DNA from: Mollicutes bacterium
GTDB lineage: Bacteria; Bacillota_I; Bacilli_A; Izemoplasmatales; Izemoplasmataceae
Length of the DNA stretch: 64,000 nucleotides
Assembly: GCA_003551005.1 (NCBI GenBank)
Contig: PULR01000063.1
Location: 1-64,000, forward strand
Direction: 5' to 3'
The notes beneath the pieces are model-generated. The model searched no databases, was not told the DNA's origin, and saw only the letters and a program-made list of their open reading frames with translations. This document shows, piece by piece, positions 9,612 through 18,686 of this stretch; position 1 is the stretch's first letter, and each line of letters begins with the position of its first letter. Both the position numbers and the translations under genes were made by a program.

Positions 9612-10175
9612 ATGGACGACAATCAAGCCATCCGCAGCATCCTCAAGGCCCACGCCCGCCGCTACCCGCTCATGCAGGCCGGGGATTATCTGAAGCTCAT
9701 CCACCAATCGGCCTTCGGCCCGGCCCACGGGCGAAAACCGCCTGCCGATGAGGTGATTCTCACCCGCCTCGAGCAGGAAGCTCGTAACCTGCCACGACCT
9801 GTCAATCAGCCGCATTTCGAGCCGCTGCCCCTAGGCTACGCGCGGGTGCATCTAGGGCCGGCCATCGACGCCGGCATCCCCATCGAGCGGATCGCCTGCG
9901 CCTTCGCATGCGCCCTGCACACCGCTTTCGACCCCGATGCCGGGCACAGACGTTACCGGGCGCTCTGCGAGGTGCTGCTCGACATGGCCGAAGCCGGCGA
10001 ACTCCCCATCCCGCCGGCCGACGTCCAGGCGTGGGTGAAAACCCTCGCCTCACCCCCAAAGCCGCTGTCCCACTCAGACACCTATCGGTCCGCCTACCAG
10101 CCCCATTACCGTGTGCTGGAAGCCCCGCGCGCCCGCATGCTCATCCACAGCACCCACAAAGGAGGGTCCCGATGA
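9612..10175 (+). CDS. Conserved hypothetical protein coupled to aldo/keto reductase
   Basis: 187 aa, YPLMQAGDYLKLIHQSAFGPAH; ATGA overlap with the next gene. Confidence 0.8.
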   Translation: MDDNQAIRSILKAHARRYPLMQAGDYLKLIHQSAFGPAHGRKPPADEVILTRLEQEARNLPRPVNQPHFEPLPLGYARVHLGPAIDAGIPIERIACAFACALHTAFDPDAGHRRYRALCEVLLDMAEAGELPIPPADVQAWVKTLASPPKPLSHSDTYRSAYQPHYRVLEAPRARMLIHSTHKGGSR

Positions 10176-11323
10176 AACCCATCACCCGCAAACGCCACAA
10201 CTTCCCATCAATCGACGCCGAACCTTCACTGCTCGGTTTCGGCTGCATGCGCCTCCCGCTCAACAGCGACGACCCGAGCGACATCGACGAGGAACGCGCC
10301 ACAGAGATGCTCGAGCTCGCCTACCAGCGCGGCGTCAACTATTTCGACACCGCCTATCCCTACCACGGCGGCGCCAGCGAGCCTTTCGTCGGAAGGGTCC
10401 TCTCCCAGTATCCACGCGAAAGCTATTATCTGGTCTCCAAGCTGCCCAGCTGGGAGATCGAATCGGCCGAGGATGCCGAGCGCATCTTCTTCGAGCAGTT
10501 AGAGCGCTGCGGCGTGGAGTATTTCGACTTCTATCTCGCGCATGCGCTCAACCGCAGGCTTCTCGAGCGCTACCGCGAACCCGGCGTGATGGACTTTCTT
10601 GAAAGAATGAAGCATGAGGGCCGCATCAAGCATCTGGGTTTTTCCTTTCACGACACCCCGGACGTGCTGAAGACCATTCTCGATTTTCACCCGTGGGACT
10701 TCGTGCAGCTGCAGATCAACTATCTCGATTGGGACTTCCAAAACGCCCGGCGTCAATACCGACTCGCCGTAGAATACAACCTGCCCGTCATCGTCATGGA
10801 GCCCATCCGCGGCGGCGCGCTCGCGAGACTGAACGAATCCGCCCGGGAGATCCTGAGCAATTACGATGCCCGCCAGAGTCCGGCATCGTGGGCGCTGCGC
10901 TACACAGCCTCGCTTGAGAACGTCCTCGTCGTGCTCTCAGGCATGTCGAATCTGGATCAGACGCAGGAGAACCTGGAAACGTTCACCGATTTCTCCCCGC
11001 TCACCGACAGCGAACAGCGTGTGCTTGATGAAGCTCTTGAAGCCTTTCTGCAGAGCCGGACGATCCCCTGCACCGACTGCGGCTACTGCACACCCTGTCC
11101 GGAAGGCGTCGACATCCCCGGCGTCTTCCGCGCCTACAACGAATACGCCATCACGGAACGAGAGGGCGCCCTCGTGGGCCGAATAGAAAAAAAGGACCCA
11201 AACGCGCGCCCCGAGGCCTGCATCGCCTGCGGGGTCTGTCTCGAGCACTGTCCACAGGGCATCGACATCCCGGATGAACTCAAGCGGATCGAAGCGTTCC
11301 ACCATTCCCGCGAGGAAGAATAA
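10172..11323 (+). CDS. Aldo/keto reductase with C-terminal 4Fe-4S ferredoxin domain
   Basis: MKPITRKRHNFPSID start after AGGAGG; AKR fold motifs and CTDCGYCTPCPEG...CIACGVCLEHCPQGI. Confidence 0.93.
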   Translation: MKPITRKRHNFPSIDAEPSLLGFGCMRLPLNSDDPSDIDEERATEMLELAYQRGVNYFDTAYPYHGGASEPFVGRVLSQYPRESYYLVSKLPSWEIESAEDAERIFFEQLERCGVEYFDFYLAHALNRRLLERYREPGVMDFLERMKHEGRIKHLGFSFHDTPDVLKTILDFHPWDFVQLQINYLDWDFQNARRQYRLAVEYNLPVIVMEPIRGGALARLNESAREILSNYDARQSPASWALRYTASLENVLVVLSGMSNLDQTQENLETFTDFSPLTDSEQRVLDEALEAFLQSRTIPCTDCGYCTPCPEGVDIPGVFRAYNEYAITEREGALVGRIEKKDPNARPEACIACGVCLEHCPQGIDIPDELKRIEAFHHSREEE

Positions 11324-11351
11324 AGGCCGTCCCCTCAGGGGCGGCCTATTC
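11324..11351. terminator. Intrinsic terminator between convergent genes
   Basis: ggccgtcccctcaggggcggcc hairpin followed by T-rich tract. Confidence 0.65.
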
Positions 11352-12518
11352 TTTCATCTGCGCCCGGCAGAAGTCTCCCATCCGGCGGAGCGCTTCGTCG
11401 AGCCGTGACAATGAGCAGGAGAGGGCGATGCGCACGTACGCTTGCGAGCGCCCGCCGAACTGAACGCCGGGCGAGAGGACGACGCCGTAAGGATAGAGCC
11501 CTTCTGTGAAGGCGGCCCCGTCCATGCCGGATGAAGAGACATCCACCCAGGCCAGATACGTGCCTTCGAGCGGTGCGATCTTGCTTGCGGGCAGAAAATC
11601 GGCGAACGCCGCTTGCAGGCGTTCATACTGCCTCTGGATGTGGACGTTCTGGGCATCGACCCAGCCGTCCCCTTCTTCGTAGGCGGCTTCCAGCGCGCGA
11701 AGGGCGAGCACGTTCGGGGCTCCGATGTGCATCGCTTGGAACGCTTCCTTCAAGCGGCGGCGGATATGCCGATCAGGCGCGACGACGTAGGCCGCCTGCA
11801 GCCCGGCGATGTTGAAGGTCTTGCTCGGGGCGTTGATCAGGACGATCTTGCTGTATTCACCGAAGAAGGCCCCGGCGCTGACGAACCGCCGGTCGGGATG
11901 GATGATGTCCGCGTGGATCTCATCGCTCAGAAGTGTCGCGCCATACGTGCGGCACAGCGTGATAAGCTGCGAGAGCTCCTGTTCGCTCCACACCCGTCCG
12001 ACGGGGTTGTGCGGCGAACAAAGCAGTACGATCCGAACCCCTGAGGCCAGCTGCGCTTCAAGTCCCTTGAGGTCCATCTCGTAGCGGGTGTCCCCGATGC
12101 GTAGCGGGTTGTGGGCGACCTTGCGCCCGGTGGATTGGATCAGGGGCTCGAAGACATGGTAGACGGGCGTCTGGATGGCGATCCGCTCCCCGGGCTCGCT
12201 GAGCGCCTGCACGAGCGCCGCAATGGACGTCAGCACCTTGGGGGCGGGTAGAATCCATGACTTCTCAAGTTCGAGTCCGTAGCGTCTGGCGTTCCACTCC
12301 CGGATCGCTTGGAAGAACCTCTCTCCCGCACCGGCATAGCCGAAGGCGCCGTGTCCGACCCGCTCGCGAAGCGCCTGCTTGATTACAGGGGCGGTCTCAT
12401 AATCCGAATCGGCGACCGAGAGGGCGATGGGGTCGGGATGGTCGCTTTTCGCCGCCGCGCGCTTGTATTTCGCTGAATCGCTGCCTTTCCGGTCCACGGT
12501 TTCAAAAAAATCGTCCAC
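11346..12518 (-). CDS. MalY/PatB-family PLP aminotransferase (cystathionine beta-lyase type)
   Basis: SVADSDYETAPVIKQAL, SDEIHADIIHPDRRF, NAPSKTFNIAGLQ PLP-lysine motif. Confidence 0.92.
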   Translation of the reverse strand: MDDFFETVDRKGSDSAKYKRAAAKSDHPDPIALSVADSDYETAPVIKQALRERVGHGAFGYAGAGERFFQAIREWNARRYGLELEKSWILPAPKVLTSIAALVQALSEPGERIAIQTPVYHVFEPLIQSTGRKVAHNPLRIGDTRYEMDLKGLEAQLASGVRIVLLCSPHNPVGRVWSEQELSQLITLCRTYGATLLSDEIHADIIHPDRRFVSAGAFFGEYSKIVLINAPSKTFNIAGLQAAYVVAPDRHIRRRLKEAFQAMHIGAPNVLALRALEAAYEEGDGWVDAQNVHIQRQYERLQAAFADFLPASKIAPLEGTYLAWVDVSSSGMDGAAFTEGLYPYGVVLSPGVQFGGRSQAYVRIALSCSLSRLDEALRRMGDFCRAQMKE

Positions 12519-12654
12519 TTCTCATCCTCCTCACACCGACCATTGTAACGCAAACGAAGCATTCGCGCGAGTAGGGAAAGTTGATGATCTTCAACGAAAT
12601 CTGATGAAAATTGCAAAAAAATTGATGGAGAGACCTGTATGGCAGACGCCACTA

Positions 12655-12698
12655 AACAAAAAAAGCCCCTCCCGGCATCCATGCAGGGAGGGGCGCTT
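12655..12698 (-). terminator. Intrinsic terminator after nagA
   Basis: gcccctccctgcatggatgccgggaggggctttttttg on the minus strand. Confidence 0.85.
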
Positions 12699-12720
12699 CA
12701 TGGTGTGGAATATTCGTCTC

Positions 12721-13845
12721 TCAACGCTGGTAGCGGAATTCGCCATCGACCAGCGTCGCCACCACGTCGAAATCTGCATCGAGAACCGTCAGGTCGGCGG
12801 CTTTTCCCGCTTCGATGGTCCCATGACGGTCGTCGATGCCGAGGGTGCGGGCGGGGTTCGTGCTCGCCGCCCTGGCCAGCGCGACGATATCCAGCCGCGT
12901 GGATTCGTTCATGATGCGCACCGCGCGGTTGAGATGCAGGGTGCTGCCGGCGATCGAACCCGACTCCAGCCGCGAGACGCCGTCCTTGACGTGGATGGGC
13001 TGCCCGCCGAGGGTGTATTGGCCATCGGGGAGGTTCTTCGCACGAATAGCGTCGGTGACGAGCGTGATCTGGTCGAGGGGCTTGTTCTTGGCGAAGAAGT
13101 CCAGCGCCTCGGCGGAGGTGTGGATCCGATCGGCGATGACCTCCGCCATCAGCTCATCTTCATAGAGGGCCATGCCGGTGAGCCCGAGGTCGCGGTGGTG
13201 GAATTTCGACATCCCGTTGTAGCAGTGCGTGACGCGCTTCACGCCTCGCTCCATGGCCTCTTTGACATCGGCCATCTTCGCATCGGAGTGGCCCATCGAG
13301 ACCACCACGCCGGCTTTCTGAAGATAGTCCAGAAAAGAAGGGTCCTGTTTCTCGGGCGCGAGCGTCACGAGCCGTATGCGGCCGCCGGCTGCATCGTTCA
13401 ACCGGTCAAATAGCTCCGGCGTGCCTTTGACGATGTATTCAGGATTCTGCGCGCCCTTGTAGGCTTCGTTAATGAACGGGCCCTCAAGATGCACACCAAG
13501 CAGCCTGGCTCCGGGGGCCTCGGCCTGATGGATTGCGGAAAGAGCCGCGAGGATATCCTGTTCGGCCATGGTCATCGTGGTCGAGAGAAACGCGGTGGTA
13601 CCCTCCTTGAGAAGGTTGCGGGAGATGCGGGCGATGCCCTCGGGGTCCGCATCCATCGCATCGTCGTCGTCCGTGCCGTGCACGTGTGTGTCGATGAATC
13701 CGGGCAGGACTCTCGCTCCTTTCAGATCGACACCGGCCTCATTCGTTCGTTTGCGTACGTCCCGGATGATCCCGTCATCGATCTCAATCACGGCATCTTC
13801 CAGCACGCCGTCTTCGAGGACGGCGTCCAGGTTCGTGAGAATCAT
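12721..13845 (-). CDS. nagA: N-acetylglucosamine-6-phosphate deacetylase
   Basis: LPGFIDTHVHGTDDDDAMD, VHLEGPFINEAYKGAQNPEYI, THCYNGMSKFHHRDLG; internal Met preceded by GGAGGGG. Confidence 0.92.
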   Translation of the reverse strand: MILTNLDAVLEDGVLEDAVIEIDDGIIRDVRKRTNEAGVDLKGARVLPGFIDTHVHGTDDDDAMDADPEGIARISRNLLKEGTTAFLSTTMTMAEQDILAALSAIHQAEAPGARLLGVHLEGPFINEAYKGAQNPEYIVKGTPELFDRLNDAAGGRIRLVTLAPEKQDPSFLDYLQKAGVVVSMGHSDAKMADVKEAMERGVKRVTHCYNGMSKFHHRDLGLTGMALYEDELMAEVIADRIHTSAEALDFFAKNKPLDQITLVTDAIRAKNLPDGQYTLGGQPIHVKDGVSRLESGSIAGSTLHLNRAVRIMNESTRLDIVALARAASTNPARTLGIDDRHGTIEAGKAADLTVLDADFDVVATLVDGEFRYQR

Positions 13846-13918
13846 CGCGACCCCTCCTTTTCTTTGTGGATTGCACAATTATTATACCGCATTCCGTCAT
13901 TCAAGGAAAAAGGTTCGC

Positions 13919-14845
13919 TCACAGCTCGCGGATGCGGATGCGTTGTGCATAAGCCTCAATCGCATCCGGATCGACGTCGCCGATGGCCTCCCGGCCGGCG
14001 TTCGAGACCCCGCAGGCGTTGGCCCGCCGCAGCATGTCCGTCAGTTCGAGCCTTGCTTCCAGGCCGGCGGCGAGACCCGCGGCCACGCTGTCGCCGGAGC
14101 CTACCGGGTTCACAGCCCGGATGGAGGGCACCTCGAGCCGCCAGGACCGCTCCCGCTCGATGTAGACCATGCCCGCCTCCCCCAGGGAGACGGCGGCGGC
14201 CTCGGCACCCATGGCCAGTGTCTCGAGGGCGGCGTCGGCGATCTCATCAACCGTGTCGAGCGTGCGCCCCAGCAAGCCTTCAAGCTCTTTTTGGTTCGGC
14301 TTTATCAGATCGGGTCCACCTTTCAATCCCTCGCGCAGCGGCTCGCCGCTGCTATCGAGGATGACCTTCGCTCCGGCGCGCTTGGCTTGATCGACGCAGG
14401 TCCGGTAGAAGGTCGTCGGCAGCGCTTCAGCCAAACTGCCCGAGAGCACCACTACCTCGACGCCCTGTAGAAGCGTGGGCAGACCAGCATAGAAAGCTTC
14501 CAGACGCTTGGCGTCAATAGCGGGTCCGGGCTCGACTAGTTCGAATGTCTGGCCGGACGCATCGGCGATGCTGATGGTCGTGCGCGAGGCGTGTTGCACC
14601 CACTCAAAAGCGGTCTCGACACCAAGCGAGGAGAGCCTGGATTCAATGTAGCCGCCTTCACGGCCGCCGAGGAATCCCCCGGCGCGGACATTCCTGCCCA
14701 GCTGCCGCAAGACTTTCGTGACGTTGATGCCCTTGCCGCCGGCGTCGACGGTGTAGCGTGAGACCCGATGCGCAACGTCGAAATCGAAGCGATCGATGAA
14801 ATACATCCGATCCAGAGCGGGATTGGGAGTGATGGTGAGGATCAA
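13919..14845 (-). CDS. 1-phosphofructokinase/tagatose-6-phosphate kinase family (LacC/FruK-like)
   Basis: MILTITPNPALDRMYFID; AVNPVGSGDSVAAGLAAG PfkB motif. Confidence 0.9.
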   Translation of the reverse strand: MILTITPNPALDRMYFIDRFDFDVAHRVSRYTVDAGGKGINVTKVLRQLGRNVRAGGFLGGREGGYIESRLSSLGVETAFEWVQHASRTTISIADASGQTFELVEPGPAIDAKRLEAFYAGLPTLLQGVEVVVLSGSLAEALPTTFYRTCVDQAKRAGAKVILDSSGEPLREGLKGGPDLIKPNQKELEGLLGRTLDTVDEIADAALETLAMGAEAAAVSLGEAGMVYIERERSWRLEVPSIRAVNPVGSGDSVAAGLAAGLEARLELTDMLRRANACGVSNAGREAIGDVDPDAIEAYAQRIRIREL

Positions 14846-15696
14846 GACGCCTTCCCTCCACTGCCGCAGATTTCAATCTTCTCTTCGGCGACCCGCTGCA
14901 TGGCCGCCTTGGCGGTGGCGAAATACTTGCGCGGGTCGTTTTCTTCGGGGTGGTCGGTGAAAAAGTCGCGAAGGGCCTCTGCAAAGGGAATCTTCAGCTC
15001 GGTGGCGAAGTTGACCTTGGCGATGCCGTAATCGATGCAGCGGCGGATGGCATCCGCCGGCAGGCCCGAGGCGCCATGGAGCACAAGCGGAATCTTCACG
15101 CGCTCGCGGATGGCCTTCAACCGCTCGTAATCCAGCGAGGGCTCCGCATCATAAAGCCCATGCGCCGTACCGATGGCCACCGCGAGAGTATCCGTCTTAG
15201 TCCGCTCGACGAACGTCCTTGCCAGGTCAGGGTCGGTCAACTGATCCTCGCCGGCTTTGACTTCCACGCCATCTTCTCTTCCGACAAGCTTGCCAAGCTC
15301 GCCTTCCACGCTAGCACCATAATCATGTGCCCGCTCAACCGCTCGGCTTACCAGGTCGACGGTTTCTTCAAAAGGCAGCATCGACCCATCGAGCATGACT
15401 GAACGCGCACCGAGCTCGAGCGAGGGAACGATGTCCTCGATGGCCGTGTGGTGGTCGAGATGATAGGCGATGGGGATGGAGGCGCTCTGGGCGGCGGCCT
15501 TCACGAGCGCATGCATAAAGACATCGCCCGCCGAACGCCGGGTGCCCGGGGTGGCGGCGAGGATGAGAGGGCTTTGGTGCTTCTCACCAGCCGCGAGCAC
15601 GGCCTGGATGGTCTCTAGATTGTAGACGTTGAACTGCGGCACGGCATACCCGGCTCGCTGTGCGGCGATGAGCAGTTCCTTGCTTGTCTTGAGCAT
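14842..15696 (-). CDS. Class II fructose/tagatose-bisphosphate aldolase
   Basis: AVPQFNVYNLETIQAVLAAGE, YHLDHHTAIEDI, LVLHGASGLPADAIRRCI. Confidence 0.92.
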   Translation of the reverse strand: MLKTSKELLIAAQRAGYAVPQFNVYNLETIQAVLAAGEKHQSPLILAATPGTRRSAGDVFMHALVKAAAQSASIPIAYHLDHHTAIEDIVPSLELGARSVMLDGSMLPFEETVDLVSRAVERAHDYGASVEGELGKLVGREDGVEVKAGEDQLTDPDLARTFVERTKTDTLAVAIGTAHGLYDAEPSLDYERLKAIRERVKIPLVLHGASGLPADAIRRCIDYGIAKVNFATELKIPFAEALRDFFTDHPEENDPRKYFATAKAAMQRVAEEKIEICGSGGKAS

Positions 15697-15729
15697 GTTT
15701 CTCCCTCCTCGTGGTGTGGGGCGGTTGTG

Positions 15730-15761
15730 AAAAAAAGTAGCCCGCCGCGCGGGCGGGCTAC
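15730..15761 (-). terminator. Intrinsic terminator inside the amino-sugar operon
   Basis: 10-bp perfect stem ggtagcccgcc../..ggcgggctac around loop gcgcg, then TTTTTTT on the minus strand. Confidence 0.85.
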
Positions 15762-15775
15762 CTTTGGCTGCGCGG

Positions 15776-17149
15776 TCACTCGTTCTGCTCTTCTTCGAGC
15801 AGGTCGCCTTTCTTCGCGCCGCGGAAACGGACGCTCAGAGCGACGATGGCTGCGGCGAAGAGGATCAGCCCGACAACGGGCACGCCGATGAAGAAGAACA
15901 GCCGGATCAGGCTCAGAGCCGTGATGCCATCGGTGACGAGGTAGGCGAGTCCTTCGACGCCGTAGTCGACCAGCTCATAGAGCGGATAGAACAAGGCGAC
16001 GGGGACCGAAAGCAGGATACCATAGACGAACCCGGCAATCATCGCGCCGCGGCGTCCGCCGAGGGCGTTGCCGAAGATACCGGCCGCACCACCGGTGAAG
16101 AACGCGCCGATAATGGCGGGTACCGGAATGACGGTGCCGATCGGAATCGAGATGGCGAGTCCCACGAGCGTGCCGAAGAACGCGAAGATGAAACCGATCA
16201 TCAGCGCCTTGGGTGCATAGGCGAAGATGACGGGCACATCGAGCGCGGGGCGTGCGCCGGGGACGATCTTCAGCGCGATGCCGCGGAAGGCGGGCACGAT
16301 CTCAGCGAGGAACATCCGGACACCATAAAGCAGCACAAGGACGCCGGCTGCGAAGCCGAGACCACGAAGCAGACCGAAGATCAGGTAGTGCTGGTCGCCG
16401 GCGAATTCAGCCACGAACTCGGGACCGGCCGCGATGACGGTGACGAGATACACCAGCACCATGACAATCGACACAGCGATTGCCGTGTCCTTGATGAAGC
16501 TGAGCCGCTCAGGCACATTGACATCCTCGGTGCTTTTCTCCGGGTTGCCGAAGAGCTTGCCGATGTAGGCCGAGGCGATGACGCCGAGCGTGGTGAGGTG
16601 GCCGTAGGCGATCTTGTCCTCGCCGGTCAGTCTGCGCATCGCAGGCTGCGCGATGGCGGGCAGGAGCGTCAGGATCGAGCCCTGCAGGAGCGAACCGAAG
16701 ATGACGGTGTTCGTCTCGCTGACGCCGAGGTCATAAAACGCCCACGCCAGGCCGCCGGCCAGGATCCACATCATGTGGCCCGTGAGGAAGATGTACTTGA
16801 AGGGCGTGATGCGGGCGATGAGGACGTTCACCAAGAAGCCGAACCCGAGAATCAGGGCGGTCGTGCGGGCGATGAACGCGACCTGGTCGGACAGCGCGCC
16901 GACGACGGCTTCATCGAACGGCACGACGCCTTCGATGCCGAAACCTTCAACGAAGATGTCGGCGAAGGGCTCGAGGTTCTCGGCGATCAGATCCGAGCCA
17001 GCCGAGAGGATGAGAAAGCCCAGAATGGTCTTGAAGACCCCTTCGACGATGTTCTCGATGCGTTTCTTCTGTACAATCAGTCCAATGAGCGCAACCACAC
17101 CGAGTAGAATCGACGGCGTGGAAAACAGCTCCGTCAAGAATGCATACAT
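15776..17149 (-). CDS. PTS ascorbate/galactitol-type IIC (UlaA/SgaT-like)
   Basis: 457 aa, GVFKTILGFLILSAGSDLI...TGHMMWILAGGLAWAFYDLG; genomic context with IIB/IIA. Confidence 0.88.
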   Translation of the reverse strand: MYAFLTELFSTPSILLGVVALIGLIVQKKRIENIVEGVFKTILGFLILSAGSDLIAENLEPFADIFVEGFGIEGVVPFDEAVVGALSDQVAFIARTTALILGFGFLVNVLIARITPFKYIFLTGHMMWILAGGLAWAFYDLGVSETNTVIFGSLLQGSILTLLPAIAQPAMRRLTGEDKIAYGHLTTLGVIASAYIGKLFGNPEKSTEDVNVPERLSFIKDTAIAVSIVMVLVYLVTVIAAGPEFVAEFAGDQHYLIFGLLRGLGFAAGVLVLLYGVRMFLAEIVPAFRGIALKIVPGARPALDVPVIFAYAPKALMIGFIFAFFGTLVGLAISIPIGTVIPVPAIIGAFFTGGAAGIFGNALGGRRGAMIAGFVYGILLSVPVALFYPLYELVDYGVEGLAYLVTDGITALSLIRLFFFIGVPVVGLILFAAAIVALSVRFRGAKKGDLLEEEQNE

Positions 17150-17166
17150 ACTGCAATCCTCCTATA

Positions 17167-17457
17167 TTATTTTTGTTGCTTGGACTCCAGGTTCTCGATA
17201 GCTTTGAGCAGCTTCTCCTTGACCTCTTGTGAATCGGAGATGTTGTCGATCACGAGCACTTCTCCACCGAACTCGGAAGCGTTGCGTTCAAGGTCCTTGC
17301 TCAAGACATAGATATCGGCGTTCATGCTCTTGGCCGACCCGAGGTCGACGCTCTCAAGCTCCGCCTTGATGCCGGCTTCCTTCAGCGCATCCTCGATGGA
17401 CATCTTGAGCATCATGCTCGATCCCATGCCGAGACCGCAAGTGGCGACGATCTTCAT
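17167..17457 (-). CDS. PTS IIB component (SgaB/UlaB-like)
   Basis: MKIVATCGLGMGSSMMLKMSIEDAL phosphocysteine loop. Confidence 0.9.
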   Translation of the reverse strand: MKIVATCGLGMGSSMMLKMSIEDALKEAGIKAELESVDLGSAKSMNADIYVLSKDLERNASEFGGEVLVIDNISDSQEVKEKLLKAIENLESKQQK

Positions 17458-17493
17458 CCGCGTCCCTCCTTTCTCTGCGGCTTGTCCGCCTCA

Positions 17494-18237
17494 TCAGAGG
17501 CAGCTGATGCGTTTACGGTATTTCTCGATGTGCTTCTTGTTGATTTTATCGCCTTCATCCAGGTTCGAACTGACCCAGATGGGAGGCTCGTATCCTTCCT
17601 TGACCAACCTGTCGACGGTCTCGACGACGACGGATTGGATAATCGTGAAACCGATGATCGAGGAGGTCGGGCCGAACTTCGTCTGCAGACCCTCGATCTC
17701 CATGACGGCATCGCCGGCGACACCCCGGTTATCAAGGATGACGTCCGCGAAATCATAGGTCTTCTTGCCGGAGGGATGCCGGCTCTCTACCGAGCGTGCG
17801 AAATCCTCCGAAAGCAAGGTGATGACTTTCAACCCTCGCTCCTTGGCTTCTTTGGCCATCTCGATCGGGGCCGGGTTGCGCGCGGAGGTCGAGGCCACGA
17901 GCATCACGTCCTGCTCATGCACGGTCTCGTTGTCGAGAATCGCTTTGGCATAACCCTGCTGGCGTTCACCGGCAGTCGAGAGCGGCGCCTTGGGCGCGAG
18001 CGACATCGCCGGCGGCAAAATGGCGTTCACCGGAACCAGCCCGCCGGCTCTGTAGAAGACTTCCATGGCGTACATCTGCGAGTGCCCGCAGCCGAAGACG
18101 TGCAGCACGCCGTCCGACTTGATGGAGTCCTTGACGAGCTCGGCTGCCGCTTCGATGTTCTCCCCCTGGGTGCGTTCGACGTCTTCGTAGATGTCCTTGA
18201 CTTTCTGCATATAGGTCTTATAAAGCATGACGTTCAC
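17494..18237 (-). CDS. SIS-domain protein (UPF0309-like sugar isomerase/phosphosugar binding)
   Basis: VLHVFGCGHSQMYAMEVFYRAGGLVPVNAIL; SIS fold. Confidence 0.88.
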   Translation of the reverse strand: MNVMLYKTYMQKVKDIYEDVERTQGENIEAAAELVKDSIKSDGVLHVFGCGHSQMYAMEVFYRAGGLVPVNAILPPAMSLAPKAPLSTAGERQQGYAKAILDNETVHEQDVMLVASTSARNPAPIEMAKEAKERGLKVITLLSEDFARSVESRHPSGKKTYDFADVILDNRGVAGDAVMEIEGLQTKFGPTSSIIGFTIIQSVVVETVDRLVKEGYEPPIWVSSNLDEGDKINKKHIEKYRKRISCL

Positions 18238-18686
18238 TCCTGTTCCTTGGATTTTAGAATGCGTTCAACAGCTTCGGGCGACTCCGCCTTGATGAGTTCC
18301 TCGATTGCCTCCGCATCCTGCAGGATGCTGCTGAGGCCGGCAAGCAGGTCGAGGTGTGATTGCTTGTCGGTCGCGGACATCGCGAAGAAGAGCTTGATGG
18401 GGTCCTTGTCGGGAACACCGAAATCGACTCCCCTCTGCGATGTAGCCAGACTCAAGCCTGTCTTCAAGGCACCGTGTTCCGGCCTGGCATGGAAGAAGGC
18501 CACGTGCGGGGCGACCAGGATGTACATCCCGTGTTCTTCGACCGTCTCGATCATCTTATCGATGTAACCTTCTTCGATGTAGCCCTCTTTCAGAAGCAAT
18601 TCTCCGGATATTCTGGCGGCCTCCCGCCAGTCGGCGGGATTCTGATGGGTCTGGATGCGGTTCTTTTCGACTATCGGCATGATCAT
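18234..18686 (-). CDS. PTS IIA component (fructose/mannitol/Ula type)
   Basis: YILVAPHVAFFHARPEHGALKTGLSL phosphohistidine region. Confidence 0.88.
   Translation of the reverse strand: MIMPIVEKNRIQTHQNPADWREAARISGELLLKEGYIEEGYIDKMIETVEEHGMYILVAPHVAFFHARPEHGALKTGLSLATSQRGVDFGVPDKDPIKLFFAMSATDKQSHLDLLAGLSSILQDAEAIEELIKAESPEAVERILKSKEQE

Noticed and set aside
15764-17107. 447-aa ORF on the + strand, rich in D/E/R/Q
   Set aside because: Antisense to the PTS IIC gene; low-complexity charged composition indicates a shadow ORF.
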